From contig NZ_CABQJR010000025.1 in NCBI RefSeq assembly GCF_902464545.1, positions 1-36,418 of the forward strand: DNA of 36,418 nucleotides, read 5' to 3'. The notes under the pieces were generated by a model. The model was not told the DNA's origin, searched no databases, and saw only the letters and a program-made list of their open reading frames with translations. The position numbers and the translations under genes were made by a program. Shown piece by piece: positions 36,140 to 36,418 of this stretch; positions within the stretch are counted from its first letter, which is position 1; each line of letters starts with the position of its first letter. This DNA is from an uncultured Senegalimassilia sp. GTDB taxonomy: Bacteria; Actinomycetota; Coriobacteriia; Coriobacteriales; Eggerthellaceae.

Positions 36140-36281
36140 AAAAAGGAGCGGCCCTGGCAGGAAGGGGAACCTGCCAGGGCCATAAGGAGGGGATATACGG
36201 TGCCGGTTCGTGGGCACCGATTAACTGCTTTTAAGGAGAAAGCAGTGCGACGGAGGAAGGAGGGGAACCTTTCCGTTCGCT
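36140..36281 (-). ncRNA. Candidate small RNA with repeated anti-Shine-Dalgarno motifs
   Basis: On - a TATACT box (36294-36289) is placed to start an RNA near 36281. The RNA would hold hairpin A (36239-36246 with 36224-36231, 8 bp), hairpin B (36213-36219 with 36198-36204, 7 bp) and hairpin C (36170-36181 with 36150-36161, 12 bp), then GCTCC and TTTTT at 36144-36140. CUCCUU, the 16S anti-SD core, occurs at 36257-36262, 36233-36238 (hairpin A loop), 36184-36189 (linker) and 36143-36148 (before the T-run). The hairpin C loop is UUCCCCUU. C/U-rich loop RNAs such as staphylococcal RsaE and the alphaproteobacterial CCUCCUCCC RNAs pair with ribosome binding sites. The T-run sits 5 bases from the stem, so the terminator is not ideal and no -35 is evident. 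Confidence 0.45.
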
Positions 36282-36294
36282 GATACGCAGTATA

Positions 36295-36418
36295 GCCATC
36301 GACATTGAAGGCGTTATGGCAGCGGCTTGCGCATTTTGTGAAACAACCGACGGACTCGTTACAAGTTGGTGAACAACAGGGCGTGATGGTCTTATCCGAT
36401 GGTAGGAGGCGGGGCTCG
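36295..36418. other. Right-end stretch with no called gene
   Basis: About 120 bases to the window edge. I see no complete gene, strong hairpin or repeat. It would contain the upstream promoter region of the candidate small RNA and possibly the leader of a gene beyond the window. Confidence 0.4.

Noticed and set aside
36029..36283. Basic 84-codon frame on + at the right end
   Set aside because: No good start signal for the full frame, it spans three perfect hairpins, and the amino acid makeup looks random. Its last 27 codons, from GTG 36200, keep a good ribosome binding site and are mentioned only as an alternative to the - strand RNA.

Overview
The window is about 36 kb of high-GC bacterial chromosome carrying mostly housekeeping genes. 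Gene content and protein character suggest a Coriobacteriia actinobacterium of the Eggerthellaceae type. The main pointers are GC-rich codons, clear AAGGAG ribosome binding sites, a DnaE with an intact-looking PHP domain, two large YhgE/Pip proteins, and a cytochrome c maturation (Ccm) cluster of the kind found in anaerobes rich in multihaem cytochromes. The taxon is inferred from protein recognition, not from an rRNA gene. I see no tRNA, rRNA, insertion sequence, prophage or CRISPR array.

Layout, left to right. (1) 1-3600: a terminator of an upstream gene, then threonylcarbamoyl-AMP synthase (tsaC/sua5), rpiB, glyA and a dCMP deaminase-like gene, all on +. (2) 3808-10687: the complete F1Fo ATP synthase operon in the canonical order atpI-like, B, E, F, H, A, G, D, C. 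The c subunit lacks the Na+ ligand pattern, subunit b has a signal-peptide-like leader, and epsilon is cut down to its beta-sandwich. (3) 10972-15580: dnaE, truA and a 53-codon ORF coupled to truA. (4) 15700-18611: asnB on the - strand, divergent from a PEBP (YbhB/YbcL) gene. (5) 18883-24067: two overlapping genes for YhgE/Pip membrane proteins. (6) 24404-29185: a UspA protein, crcB/fluC on -, an M18 aminopeptidase, a DegV protein and a LysR regulator, each largely its own unit with its own terminator. (7) 29476-35015: ccmE-ccmF-ccmA-ccmB-ccmC-ccmD. (8) 35106-35927: galU, followed by a gene-poor end.

The Ccm cluster is the most informative system. CcmE has a Cys-x3-Tyr haem site instead of the classical histidine, and no ccmG, ccmH or ccmI is present here. 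This is the reduced 'System I*' described for Desulfovibrio. The CcmE also seems to carry a second OB-like domain. CcmA/B with CcmC/D would load haem on CcmE, and CcmF would attach it to apocytochromes.

The most novel-looking item is in the non-coding right end. On the - strand at about 36281-36140 a TATACT -10-like box is followed by three hairpins and a T-run. The would-be RNA repeats CUCCUU, the anti-Shine-Dalgarno core of 16S rRNA, four times, one of them in a hairpin loop, and the terminal loop is UUCCCCUU. I propose it as a candidate anti-SD small RNA. A further pattern is an extended -10 element, TGC-TAnnnT, found upstream of six genes.
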